Below are positions 48,104 to 60,729 of a stretch of DNA of 64,000 bases, in pieces (within the stretch, counting starts at the first letter, position 1; each line of letters opens with the position of its first letter). The notes under the pieces are model-generated. The model was not told the origin of the DNA. It did no database searches and saw only the letters and a program-made list of their open reading frames with translations. Origin of the DNA: Owenia fusiformis (Eukaryota; Annelida; Polychaeta; Sabellida; Oweniidae); the NCBI GenBank assembly GCA_903813345.2, contig CAIIXF020000008.1, forward strand, positions 20,258,822 through 20,322,821, read 5' to 3'. The position numbers were made by a program, and so were the translations under genes.

Positions 48104-49842
48104 GCTGACATCTATTGATGGTCATCTGCTTTGTTGTCTAGCTAAATAAGTCAAGGATCTTAGACTAACGCTATATGAGAATAACATGCCTACTTAGGGG
48201 AATATAATCAGGGTATAACATGGGAGACAAAAATGCAGAAGAGTTAGCCATAAATTCAGAAACATCTCATTCTTCATTTGTTTTAAAATTAGACCCATAA
48301 ATCTCTGTCGTTGGCTAATGGGATTGTCGGATGCTGGAAATTAGAGGGAACTACGACACATATAAGCTGGGAGACAGAAAACTCCTCTTGGAGCAATCAA
48401 ATAATACCAATACTCTAGGGGCGAGGAGGGAAATTCTCAATAAATGGAGTATAGTTGGTTTGGCAGCATTTTCAGTTAGGTGAGAGTCTTGGATGAAATT
48501 TCCACCTAGGTGATAGCTTCACAGAGTGGTAGGAAGTTCTTTTTTTGAAGAGTTAGCCCCCTACCCCACAAAAACACCCCACCCCCGGGGAAAAAAATTG
48601 TTCACACTAAATAACCTTAGATATTTTGATGTTTGTAAGTGACATACATAGATATTATATATATGAATCATTTGCAGTATAATTGATGCTGATTACTCCT
48701 AAAAAAATTGAATATTAGTACAAAGTGTGTACCCCAGGGGGCAAATTCGTGACCCATTTCCTTACTATTTTGATCCTAACTTTTCAACTAGACACTGTAA
48801 GAGGTTGAAAAAATTCATGTGAAGTGCCCAATAGCAGGGTTAGTAACCCTGAAAGATGCAAAGCCATGGAAGAGGTAGGAGCTGAGAAAAAAATTGTTGA
48901 TTTTTCGAAAAATTTGACATTTTTGACAACTGGATTTTGTGTATGACTATAGCTGACCCCTATAGTTCCTGGATCCATCCCTCTATGATGATATATATGG
49001 TTTTATAGTGTGGAACTAAGATGTAAAACATAATTAAGATGGGTTTTAAGGAAGTTTAAGGTTTTAAACAAGTCCAAAATTTGAAAAATTGTAAATATAA
49101 GGTTTCAAATTTACGAATTCCAGGTAGAGCCATGGCAGACCCCTATAGTTTCTAGATCCATCCCTCTATGGTGATACTTATGGTATTGCTGTATGGAACT
49201 AATATGTAAAACACAATTTAGATGGGTTTTAAGGAAGTTTAAGGTTTTAAACAAGTTCAAAATTTGAAAAATTGTAAATATAAGGTTTCAAATTTACGAA
49301 TTTCAGGTATAGCCATGGCTAACCCTTGTGGTGTTTACATCCATACCTCTATGATTAAATATACAGTTTTAGAGTGTGGGACTAAGATTTAACATACCCA
49401 AAATGAATTTTAAGAAAGTTTAAGGTTTTAAACAAGTCAAAAATTTGAAGAGTTGTAAATGTAAGTTTTCAAATTTATGAATTTCAGGTATAGCCAATGA
49501 TGACCCTCATGGTTTTTTTACATCTATACCTCAGTGATGAGATATATATTTTTAGAGTATTTAACTAAAATGTAAAAGATGCATAAGATGAGTTTGAAGG
49601 AAGTTCAAGGTTTTAAACAAGTGCAAAATTTGAAAAATTGATCTCAAAAATTGGTCTCAAATTCATGTTATTCAGGTACAGCCTTGAATGAGCCCTGATA
49701 ATCGAAGGTTATGAGCATAATAGTAACAACTGTGATATCATAGCTTAGAGACCAGGTGTAGAATATATACCTCTTGCAGCAGTTAGTCTGCTGCATATAG
49801 ATGGAGTGAAAAGTCATGAACTACAGTAAAATCTTTCTAATC

Positions 49843-50340
49843 TGAATGCTACTAGATATAGTATTTGGACCAGCTAAAAGCGTTCAAATTAGAAGTGTTT
49901 GAATTTTGAGGTTTTTACATCTTCAATATTCTGGATTTTGAAGAAATATGAATGCATTCTCAATGAAAAATATTAATAAATATTAATAATATTTATACTG
50001 ACCACCCAAAAAGCTTAATAGCATTCCAAAATCCAATTCAAAAGTTTTGATATCATAACAATTCAGTGTTAAACTGACAATATTTGAGCAATTTTGTAAG
50101 AAATATGTGATATTTGGTAAAAAAAAGTTCAAGTTAAACAGGTTGATTTTTCAAATAAGAGTGTTCACTGTTCGAATTAAGAGGTGTTCAGATTTCAATT
50201 TTTAAACATAGGAGTCAATGGGAGGAAGGAAAATTGAACTGGGGAAAAGTGTTCAGATTGGTTGGTTTTCAGATAAGTCAGGTGTTGGGATGATTGGTAG
50301 GTGTTCATAATAGTCAGATCTTGGGATATACAGGTTTCAC
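49843..50340. mobile_element. Nested MITE with CAGTRAAACCT-type ends
   Basis: CAGTAAAATCTTTCTAATCTG at the left (after TA) and CAGGTTTCACTG at the right are inverted. Interior GTTCAAATTAGAAGTG/CACTGTTCGAATTAAGAG motifs recur. Related single ends occur at about 1389. Confidence 0.6.
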
Positions 50341-50717
50341 TGCTGATATATCATTTATACAAGATGATGAACTAGAACTACTGTACTAGGTGCCTTTGAT
50401 AATTTTTACCACAATGTTATACTATGTCAGGAAAAGAAAGCACCCATGACACTGTGCTTGTACAACTTGAAAATCAACAACACTTTAACATTTGATAAAG
50501 GTGTCTACCAAATGAGTAATCCACATAAATTCAAATACAAGCACTTGGCATGCTATTCACTATGATCATTAGTTTCATTAGTTTCTCTAGAATCTAAAAT
50601 TGACCTTGGGTTTATGAGAGTAGTAAATTGGAATGCAGTTATATCGACTATTGAATTGGCTGGAATTGGACACACCTTGCCTAGAAATGTGTGAGTAAAC
50701 TATGATCTTATATGGAT

Positions 50718-51350
50718 ACAAACAGTTCGTTTGACAATGATCATCTTAATCCTGTAAAATCAGAACTTAAAAAGGGGTTTGAAATGGAGATCGATGAAAC
50801 CATACCACAAATTGATAAAACTTTCCTGATTGATGCATTGGCTATGACAAAGGGAAAATGAAGATTAACTTATATGTTGAAATTTGGAGAGTTTTGGAAA
50901 GCTATATTTGACTACTCCATCAAATCTAGTAAAGGAGCCCAAAGAATAGATTTCATATTAGACTCCTAGCTAGTTGTCTCCATCAGTAAAGGATTCTGAA
51001 AGAATGCGAAGAATGGATGCTTCCCCTATTGAACTTTAATCCATAGAAGAAATTACACCATAACCTAAAAATATGAATACCTTTGTCCAAGTAATATAAG
51101 ACATATTTTCAAAGATTACAAAGAAATTCAATAAAGCAGCATTCTAAAAGTGTGCCAAATGTCAAGATTGTTTTAAGTGGAACTATTGGAGAGAACTCAA
51201 ATATCTGTGAAAATGATAACTGAAATCTCCTGTTAAATTCCACTCCTGAAGAGGCTGATTTTAAAATTATTCACTCTGCTTTACATTCAGCAGAACATGT
51301 GGGACTGCAGTAATTTGCATCAAATGACACTGATATTATAATTTTATGAC
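50718..51350 (+). pseudogene. Decayed transposon protein (same family) in element 2
   Basis: One frame gives VKSELKKGFEMEIDETIPQI then DKTFLIDALAMTKGK. After a stop and frame change come FGEFWKAIFDYSI and GAQRIDFILDS. Further on, STPEEADFKIIHSALHSAEH and SNDTDIIIL. These match, in order, the FLIDGMA, FGEYA, RVDVVFD, EEADTR and DTDVVVL motifs I recall for the family seen in element 1, and cover its N-terminal half. The acidic residues (FLID, ILD, EEAD, DTD) follow the spacing logic of FEN1/PIN-type nucleases; this is inference. Multiple stops make it non-functional. Confidence 0.65.
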
Positions 51351-52121
51351 TATCATTTCAATAAATGAAAAAAATTCTTCGACTATGCTAGAAAATGTCA
51401 TCTGCAAAGTCAGTATGTAAACATTTTCTACAATGTCTGTTTGTTTGAAACATATTGATCATATCACCATATATACTTTTTTGATCTACATGAAGATTTT
51501 AATGTGACAAGACCCTTTTACCCTAGAGTATCTTATATCATTGCACTAACGGAAGTTTCTAGGCTGGGGGGGGGGGGGTATGATCCTTATTATCCTTATT
51601 TTCCCAAATAATTACTGTTGCCTGATGACAAATTGTTTTATTGGGAGTGTAGTGATTATAATTTGATAATTCATAACAACATTTTGTATTAGGAGATGAT
51701 CATTGCTTAATTACAGAAGGGGCATAACAAAATATAGAGAATACATGTTTCTTTTAATTAACCATGTCTTTATGTATTTTGATAATGCAGAACATTACAT
51801 CGAACATGTTGATGTGAAAAAGTAAAAATGCTATATCACATAATAAATATCATCAAATAATAATTAATTAGTTATAATCCATTTAATCAATCAATTACTA
51901 CACTGTATACGATATCCCTAGGAGCAGTTACACTTACTGGGGGATTTATTAACCTCTCACCCCCTTAGGAACTCAAGGGTTAAGTCCTCAACTCTAATGA
52001 TTTTTCTTTTAACAATACATGTAACATGGATCAAACCTGACCACAATATTTTCAACATCTAATTTCTAAGCTAAGTTATACATTCAAAAAGAGGGACATC
52101 CAGGGCTATACCTGAAATCGT

Positions 52122-52799
52122 AAAGGAGGACTGGAAGTATCGCAACAGATTTCAGCAATCATATGTTGGATTTTGGCTATTTTCTGAGGATTTGAGGAGG
52201 TGCATATGTTAGGCCAATGCATTTCCTCCAGGAAAAGCACCCATAGAGATGATAAAATAATTTCTATTTTGAGACAGGGAAGGTGCAAACAACCCACCCA
52301 CATGCATAAATATACATGTGTATATGTATAAATATATGTGTTTTTACATACAGTTAACCCCTTTAAATGAAAAATACATTCCATCAGGGATTTTAAAGAT
52401 ATCACATATGGGTGACCAAAATTAAGCTGAAAGCAATGGATCACATGAGTTTTCCCTATGGGAAAATAACAGGAAAATATTGTTTCCCGCTTTATCTAAA
52501 AGAAATTTATCCTTTTAAAGGTTAACTATGTCTCAAAACGCAACATATTGATGCAACAAAAATTGAAAAACCAGGGGTGAACGGGGTTGAAAATCAGGAC
52601 GATATTTCCCAAAAAACATGTGGGTGGATTGTTTTCACCTTCGCTGTCTCAAATTCCAAACTATTTTATCATCTCTAAGAGTTCTTTTCCTGTAGGTAAT
52701 GCGATGGCCTATCATATGCACCTGCTTAAATCCTCAGAAAACAGACAAAATCCAACATTAACTGTCTGAAATCTGTTGCGATACTTTCTGTGCTCCTTT
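52122..52799. mobile_element. ~680-bp palindromic element nested in element 2
   Basis: AAAGGAGGACTGGAAGTATC at the left is mirrored by GATACTTTCTGTGCTCCTTT at the right, and the arms remain complementary inward (TTTGGCTATTTTCTGAGG and CCTCAGAAAACAGACAAA). It splits one of element 2's subrepeats. A sister copy lies at 59549-60277. Confidence 0.78.
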
Positions 52800-54365
52800 G
52801 AGACCTGATATTTCTCAATTTTTCAAATATTGCACTTGTTAAAATTCTTAAACTTCCTTAAAATTCATCTTCGGTATGTTTTACATCTTAGTTTCATACT
52901 CTAAAAGTATATGTTTCATCATAGAAGTATTGATGAAAAAGCCATAAGGGTCATCCATGGCTATACCTAAAATTCGTAAATTTGAAACCTTATATTTACA
53001 ATTTTTCAAATTTTGGACTTGTTTTAAATCATTAACTTCCTTAAAACCCATCTAAATTATGTTTTACATCTTTAGTTCCATACTACAAAACCATAAATAT
53101 CATCAAAGAGGGATGGATCTAGAAACTATAGGGGTCAGCCATGGCTATAGCTGGAATTCGTAAATTTGAAACCTTACATTTACAATTTTTCGAATTTTGG
53201 ACTTGTTTAAAACCTATAACTTGCTTAAAACCCATCTAATTTATGTTTTACATCTTAGTTTCACACTATGAAAGCATAAATATCATCAAAGATGGATGGA
53301 TCTAGAAACTATAGGGGTCAGCCATGGCTATACCTGGAATTCGTAAATTTGAAACCTTATATTTACAATTTTTCAAATTTTGGACTTGTTTAAAACCTTT
53401 AACTTCCTTAAAACCCATCTAAATTATGTTTTACATCTTAGTTCCACACTATAAAACCATAAATATCATCATAGAGGGATGGATCTAGAAACTATAGGGG
53501 TCAGGTATAGTCATACACAAAATCCAGTTGTCAAAAATGTCAAATTTTTCGAAAAATCAACAATTTTTTTCTCAGCTCCTACTTCTTCCATGGCTTTGCA
53601 TCTTTCAGGGTTACTAACCCTGCTATTGGGCACTTCACATGAATTTTTTCAACCTCTTACAGTGTCTAATTGAAAAGTTAGAATCAAAACAGTAAGAAAA
53701 TGAGTCACGAATTTGCCCCCTGGGGTACACACTTTGTACTGATATTCAAATTCTTTAGGAGTAATCAGCATCAATAATACTGCAAATTATTCATATATAT
53801 AATAGCTATGTGTGTCACTTACAAACATCAAAATATCTAAGGTTATTTACTGTGAACAATTTTTTCCCCAGGGTAGGGTGTTTTTGGGGGGTGGGGGGCT
53901 AACTCCTCAAAAAAAAGAACTTCCTACCACTCTGCGAAGCTATCACCTAGGTGGAAATTTCATCCAAGACTCTCCCCTAACTGAAAATACTGCCAAACCA
54001 ACTATACACCATTTATTGAGAATTTTCCTCCTCGCCCCTTGAGTACAAGTGACTAAGACAGTTAATATATTTTTCGTAATATAAATCCGAGATATTGTAT
54101 GTATATGTTTATGCTTAGCGGTGCATGACGGAGAATATCACGACCAATTATACACATGCCGTCACTAAAAGTCGATGTACCCACAATCCTAAGCATGTCT
54201 GCTTGACATTTACATCTAGATTTAAAGGCGCAACAAAGATGAATGACGAGTTGAGAGAAACTTTCTAGAAAATGCTCACAATTTTGCAATTTTTGAATAC
54301 AAGTATTTTCATTTGTTTTTCATGATTATCTGGCAATTCTAAACAATGCATTAACATGAAAAATG

Positions 54366-54500
54366 TCGACACCTGCCATTTGTTACAGACGCCGTAATTT
54401 ATTACAGACGTCGAACGCCATCCGCGAAAAGTTTGAGACTATAACAGCATGTCACCATTTCTGGTGGTTACATAAAAATTGTGACACCATCTCAAATCCT
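54366..54500 (-). repeat. Reversed copy of the GGTGGTGACA-bounded repeat
   Basis: ACACCTGCCATTTGTTACAG, and TGTCACCATTTCTGGTGGTTAC further on, match 9980-10085 in reverse. Confidence 0.6.
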
Positions 54501-54509
54501 CAATGACAT

Positions 54510-56580
54510 GTTTTATCTGATATCTTATTTCCTTTTTCAGACAATAGACTTAAGATTGAGAGGGAATAAACATTGACAAGCTATAATATGTGATTTATTC
54601 TCTATTCTTTGTTGTCACTTAAAATAGAAAATGCCCAAATTATTATTTAAGTTGGTTGAAGTTTGATATATAAACATTCATCAAATTGATGCAAATGATA
54701 GTACTTTAAACAGAAAGTCAATTTAGACAAATAATTAAAACAACTGATATTTCTGCAAGATTTAGTGACTACAAGGGTCGAACAAAAAGTTTGTGCATTG
54801 GTTGTTAGAGTATGAGCGTTATATTGGTCCATTGGAAGTTGTTTACTTGTTAAAACTATCAACAGGAAACTAGGAAGGTATCTTAGACGTAATTTATCTA
54901 ATAATAGAAACAAACTGCCTTGCCCCTGAAATAAAATACGCTGACTGACCACTATAGTTGACCACTTTTGAGAGGACATTTAGTGTCACTGTTAAGTATT
55001 CACATCAACTATATCCCATTGTCTCCCGAAGGAGAACTCCCAAGATAGGACCCCGTATTATCTGCATACTCTCCCTGATAAAGGTTTGTAAAAGAGTTCT
55101 AATCTAACCACTGTTGATATTAATTGTAAACGACACTAAGTAGAGCTCTGCCGTCCATTCACAATTCCTATCTCTGACAGTAGAATATAGTTCATCCTCG
55201 GCTACCACATTTTGACATTCTGATTCTCAACACATAGTTCTGCTTTGCAAAGTCTCCTGACTTCAGAAAGAAGGATATGTCAATCCTTATCAGTATGTCA
55301 CATTATTTTCATGATTTTACGACCTAAATAGAAATCGAAGCTTGTGTTCAAAACAATAGTAATGTCGAGCCTTCAAAGCTTTTCAAGTGCACCGAATGCC
55401 CTTTCTCTACGACGCGGGGTCCCATATCGAATCAAAATAGATAAAACACCCACCGACAGATACTGCTGGTATTACGTACCCGTAACAGATCGAGTTTTCG
55501 TGCGCAATATGGTATCATACAATGGGCCCCTCGTGTAACTGACTAAATAAACTGGGAAATCATAATATCAATGCAAAAAGTATAACACGAAAGCGCAAAA
55601 ACGAAAATCATAATCATATATGTAATAATTAATAACCAATAAACCATTGTCACTCATCAGAACCATCTTGATCCATCAATGTATTACATGCAGGAATACA
55701 CTAGTTAACAAGTATGATTCAGATCCCATCTATTCAATTAATTATAGACTATTAAGGATTCATGGATCCTCTATGTTAATCTACCTTGATTCATTTGGCT
55801 TACTCGCTTAACACATGCGAACGTGTCTGTCTTTATTACCTATAATGATCCCATAAAGCTGGGCTTAGTCTATTATTATTATAAACCGATTATTAACACA
55901 GTGTAGTATAACGTCAAAGTTTTTGAATGAAGAATCAAACTTCGATTTCGCTTCTTAAAAGAGAGCTTCGCTTCTATAGAAGTTTAGAACAAGACTGCGC
56001 GCAGGGTACTAAAGGTAGTGAGATGAAAATGAATGTTAAGTAACGCCATCAATGCCGTTTATCAGTACTTAACTGGGCATTCCGAAAGGTATCCGTTGGT
56101 CAAAGTTTCACTATGATCTATCGATTGACTGGAATCTTTGCTATTTGAGATGTGAAACATATTACACAAAAAGTCTGGTTCTGGTCTGTGAAAAATGCTT
56201 CGCTAAACGGACAATTATATCTGAAGGGAACTTATGTTACGTGACTGATTCGATTAATCAACTCTAGACTTAAGAGTTCCGATTGAGTTATGTAATGAAT
56301 TGGGGTTGTTCTATCACTCAAGATACTACTCAGATAATATAACACCTAAGTAAGTAATAAGGAAGGTACTTGTACTTAGGTACATTATGAGAAGAAGCTA
56401 CTGTATGATTTTCCCAGGTAAAACATGGAAAAGTTGTATACGATGATATTAGGATCGAAACACATCAGAAACCATATGTTACATGAGAAAAACAAAAACA
56501 TATATACCCGTACCCAAAGGTATATCTATTTATATTAAGATGACTGGTCACAATGAATATTGGGGCGGGTGTTTTTTATA
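54510..56580. other. Intergenic DNA, nothing recognised
   Basis: ACAAGGGTCGAACAAAAAG near 54773 resembles a transposon end without a partner. The open frame at 55344-55538 has no recognised motif or splice context. Confidence 0.4.
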
Positions 56581-57163
56581 TACAGGGTGGGCCATAAAAG
56601 GTAACCCAAACAAATGTTAATATCTCAGTCATCCAGCATGGGTTTGAAATCATATTTGACACAATTGAGCCTAATGTTTTATGTTCTTTCATTCTATCAA
56701 GCTCCATTTGTATATTCCAAATGGATGTACGGTCTTGTTTCCATTTTACAAAACATGCTCAAAATGCCGATCTCGTCTCTGGAGGCAACAACTTGAACAC
56801 CTCAGGTGATGTTCTGACTACACACTCACAGCTATATTATGTAATGGCTCTTATTTTCCTGCTAAACTGTTGTTTCAACTCTCTGATGCTTCTAGTGCTG
56901 TTAGTGTACAAATTATCTTTGAAATAGCCACAAAGTTAAAATTCTATAACGTTCATATTGGGTGATTTTGGCATGTTTCGGCATTTGTAGCTCACGTTTT
57001 GTAAAATGGCCATACAATCATGCCTATTTGGAATAGACCAGTGCAACTTAGTGGAATGAAAGAACTTCAAACAATTGGTGGCAAACATATGAGGTAAATC
57101 ATGCAGGATAATTACTTAGTTATTAACATTTGTTTGGGTAACCTTTTTTGGTTCACCCTGTGA
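56581..57163. mobile_element. MITE with TACAGGGTGGGCCATAAAA ends
   Basis: The left ~45 bp (ACAGGGTGGGCCATAAAAGG, then TAACCCAAACAAATGTTAAT) is mirrored by ATTAACATTTGTTTGGGTAA and GGTTCACCCTGT at the right. It is 583 bp with TA at the left. These ends are of mariner type; no transposase is visible. Confidence 0.82.
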
Positions 57164-59548
57164 ACATTCAATATCTTAATTCGTAATCAGATTGCCAATT
57201 CGATTATTTTCAGTTTTTGTAATAACCTAACCTTAAAACTACAATTTATTAAGTCAAACAGAACGCACATAACTCATCTACAAATCAGAGACATATCGTG
57301 TAATAAAGTGCGAATGTTTGGATAAGGTTTATCTTGCGAGACTTATCTTCTTGGCATTCATACTATAACTGTACAGTGCAACGAACAGAAAATGCCTAGA
57401 GGGCTATGGAATAACATCAAAGTGATGGGCCGTAAAAAGTTTATGAACGTAAGTGATTCATGTACCAAGACTCGGTACTATAAAGCATGTAAAGGGCATT
57501 AATGTACTATTGTAGAGTCTAGAAACACTCGTCTTTCATACTACTGTCGAACTTAAGAGGGATGTTTGTTGATTCGTTATCAACATTTGCCCTTTGTGCC
57601 CTTGTCAAATGATTGATGAACCCTGGCATATAAAAAACATCAGTCTTAAAGGAACATACCAAAGACAGCCTTAAAGGGACATGGTCTAGTCTTTACTGCC
57701 ATCCAATGTCTGTTTCACCATTTCCCATTTTTTTCCTCGAAAACTGGCTGTAAAATATATTGGAGTGACGAGGTGGGTTGAGTGAACTCGATGCAGAAAC
57801 AATTCGTAGATTTTCACATGATTGCAACTTTTTCAACTCTCAATCAACATGTTCATATTATCCAGATGCTGAAATATTCTCACAAACCCAGTATCTATTT
57901 ATGCAACTCACACGGTGGAGTTATGATTGATGATGCGTTTCACATGTCAGTCAGAGTGGCTTGGACGCGCACTGAAAGCAAAGTTTACACTCGTTATGAA
58001 AGACTGGTTGTTTCTTGGAGAGTATCCACTTGAACTTGCCTAGCCTTTTGAGTGCTGAAGTGTGAAGAGTTTTTGGCTACCTGGGATTATTTGCACTATT
58101 TTGCTATTTCCGTTTTTTATTCTCAAGAACTTCTCCGCAAGTTCTTATATTTAGTTGAATGTTTTAGCCTTGAAATGACTAAGGATGGAAACACTTACAA
58201 GATTCGTGATTCTTTAAAGACCCTTATAGACTAATATAATCCAACCAAACGGACCTTAACATCATATCAAACAAGGTTATATAGGAATAACAATTGTTTT
58301 GAGTGATTAATTGGTCAGACTTGTGTCAGTAGCTAAGTTATCTTCTCTTCCACTATAACCTAAAAACTCGTTTTCTCAAAATGAACCAATTCCAATCAGA
58401 TACTCTAGTTAAGCATCACTTTGGCAACCAAATCCCTATTCAAACTATCTTGACCGATCGAATATTGAGAGTTAATCGCGAAATAGTTAACTTATGTTTC
58501 GTACTGAAAAAAACACTGCTAGATTTAAGCAAATTAATACAAGTGTTATAATTTGTTTTTCGTTTGATGTTCTTTGGCTTGAGGGTAATTTGTAAATGCT
58601 TGTCTTAGCCGCTTTCCTCGACATTATAAGGAATTTGGTCAACCCCGACCCAGGGGTCAGACACACGGGCAGAAATCCTAATAAATAAAATATTTAATAG
58701 CCTCGATGTCGATAATATTAAAGCTTTATGTGCGAGGTCAATTGGTTTTGGGGCTATTTGGAAGGATTTAGACTATCAACTCCCATGTGATCCCTTGTCA
58801 ATAATCTCACTATTAAAATGAATGAAGAGACATAAAATTTGTCAGACGTAGAGCCAGCTGTGAATTTATTACTTTTTCAAATTACTTTCTCTTTTGATTC
58901 TTCATAATTTGTTTGACCCGATAAAACCAGATTTTGGCAGATCCCAAAGGATATACACCGCGGCCTGGCGTAGGCTATGCATTTTCAATGCGATTTTTGA
59001 TAAATTGACGATTCTTCACAAATGTTGGTGAAGTCGATATCAGTTGAAATTTTATCTCTGTAATATTAAAGCCATATAGAAGAAATATACTTGTACTTTG
59101 GCAAATCTGAGATATCATTTGGGATATCACCTCAAGATCACTATCTTACCTTGATACTAGGATAACTTCAACTCATATTATTGATGGATATCGAGATTTC
59201 TTATTTTGAAGTTGATAAATAATACCTTTTGAATCCCTCCACTTTCAGGATTGTGTACTGACCTGGATGACATCATCAAAAAGTATGAAGGAATTCCTCC
59301 CCTGTTTTCCCTCAGAGGTCAAAGTCTCCTTTTTATTTTTTAGATATAAATATCACAAGTTTTAAGAATGGAGAATTCAAGGAGCATATTTTCCCGGCTT
59401 CTGTTGATAGCAGGCACCTGCACAATGCAGATTAGATCGACCTTTGTAAATGAACGCTAGTATAGAGCTTGGGGAGCTGGTATTTCAGCTTAGTTAAGTA
59501 ATATTAATTAACATTTTATATCTTCTGCATTGCCTTAACATTAACCTT
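57164..59548. other. Intergenic DNA, nothing recognised
   Basis: The open frame at 57782-58033 lacks recognisable motifs. No array or inverted repeat was seen. Confidence 0.4.
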
Positions 59549-60277
59549 AAAAAGAGCATGTGGGTTATCGCAAACAATTTCAGAAGGTTATATCTTGGAT
59601 TATGACTATTTTCTGACAATGAAGACAAGTTTATCTTTTAGATCAATTCATTATCTCTAAGAAAATTATGCACAGTAATAATAAATTCAAACAAACTCGG
59701 AGATATTTAACTAGCAATTAACCCATCAACACACTGTTTGACCCCATTTTGAAGATGTTGACCCCATTTTCACCAAAAATGCAATCATTTTTTACAATGT
59801 TTAATGCATTACTATTCTTTATTTTGATGTACCAAATAGTTCTTGAAAGAAAAACTTAATTGCATTAAGATAAGTGTTCCCCATGTTATTTCTCCATTGA
59901 AAAATCTCATGCTATCCATTGGTTTCAGTTCATTTTGGTCATCCAAATTGAATATCTTTAAAGTCCCTGGAGCAATCAAATTTTCCTTTTAGGAAATCGA
60001 ACATGTCTCAAAGCACATTCTAGTTATGCATTCAACAATATAATAATAGGTTGCATTTTTGGTGAAAATTAGGTCAACATTTTTGAAAAAGTATGTTGAT
60101 TGGTCCATTGCCCCTTCAATATCACTTAGGTCTGATTAACTAAATTATCATTATATATACTTTTCTTGAAGATAATGAATGGATCTAAAAGATAGTCCCA
60201 TGTTCATGATCAGAAAATATTCATAATTCAAGTTAGAATCGTTTGAAATTATTTGCGATAACCTACATGCTCCTTTT
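59549..60277. mobile_element. Sister palindromic element to 52122-52799
   Basis: AAAAAGAGCATGTGGGTTAT is mirrored by ATAACCTACATGCTCCTTTT. The inner arms carry TTCACCAAAAATGCAATC and GGTTGCATTTTTGGTGAA. The centre matches the 52.1-kb copy (GACTTTAAAGATAT / GATTTTAAAGATAT, then GATGACCAAAATGAACTG / GGTGACCAAAATTAAGCTG after reversal). Confidence 0.78.
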
Positions 60278-60351
60278 GTATTTTCTTACCAAACCCTTGC
60301 CCCTATATATCGGCTAAATAAATATAGTGAAGTTATCTTGATTATGAAGGT

Positions 60352-60572
60352 CAGTTGCCGATCCAGAAGCCAACAATGGGGAGGGGGGAAATTTTGAGTC
60401 ATTAAAAGATTTCCCGCCCCTAAAACCAAAAATTGACCCCCACATTTTGAAAATTTAAAGTTCAAATTTGGTCTTAAAGGGCATAAAAAGGCCAAATTAT
60501 GCCAAAAGGCCTTTTTTGTGGCCTAAAAAATGTCTGGGCCCAAAATGCCCCCCCCCCCTGAATCCGCCACTG
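60352..60572. mobile_element. G-tract MITE with CAGTNGCGGAT-like ends
   Basis: CAGTTGCCGATCCAGAAGCC at the left and CCCTGAATCCGCCACTG at the right. A CAGTGGCGGATCCAGG start with G-runs is common in hAT-type MITEs of animals. Internal GGCCTTTTTTGTGGCC. Confidence 0.65.
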
Positions 60573-60729
60573 AAGATTATAATGCTGAACGCAGGGGTCC
60601 AAGAATCAACCACTTTAATTCAAGCCTTCTTCCAAGTTCGAGCTGATGATATTCGGGGCCCTGTGTTAGAGGACGAGGGGTGCCTCGTGATTATGATCAG
60701 TCGTTAGCTGAGACAATAGGGGAGGATCT

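Larger units (their letters stand above)
48413..54043. mobile_element. 5.6-kb TA-flanked long-inverted-repeat transposon (element 2)
   Basis: TA precedes CTCTAGGGGCGAGGAGG at the left and follows CCTCCTCGCCCCTTGAG at the right. The arms are about 1.4 kb and 1.25 kb (to ~49.8 kb and from ~52.8 kb). Their inner parts are tandem ~180-187-bp subrepeats beginning near 48945, 49122, 49307, 49487 and 49674 (theme TAGCCATGGCTGACCCCTAT, then AAACAAGTCCAAAATTTG), mirrored on the right. The centre has a decayed coding region (50718-51350) and two nested elements (49843-50340, 52122-52799). The design matches element 1. Confidence 0.87.

Noticed and set aside
55344-55538. 64-residue open frame considered as an exon
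   Set aside because: No recognised motif, partner exon or splice context; the length is within chance expectation for a locally GC-richer patch.
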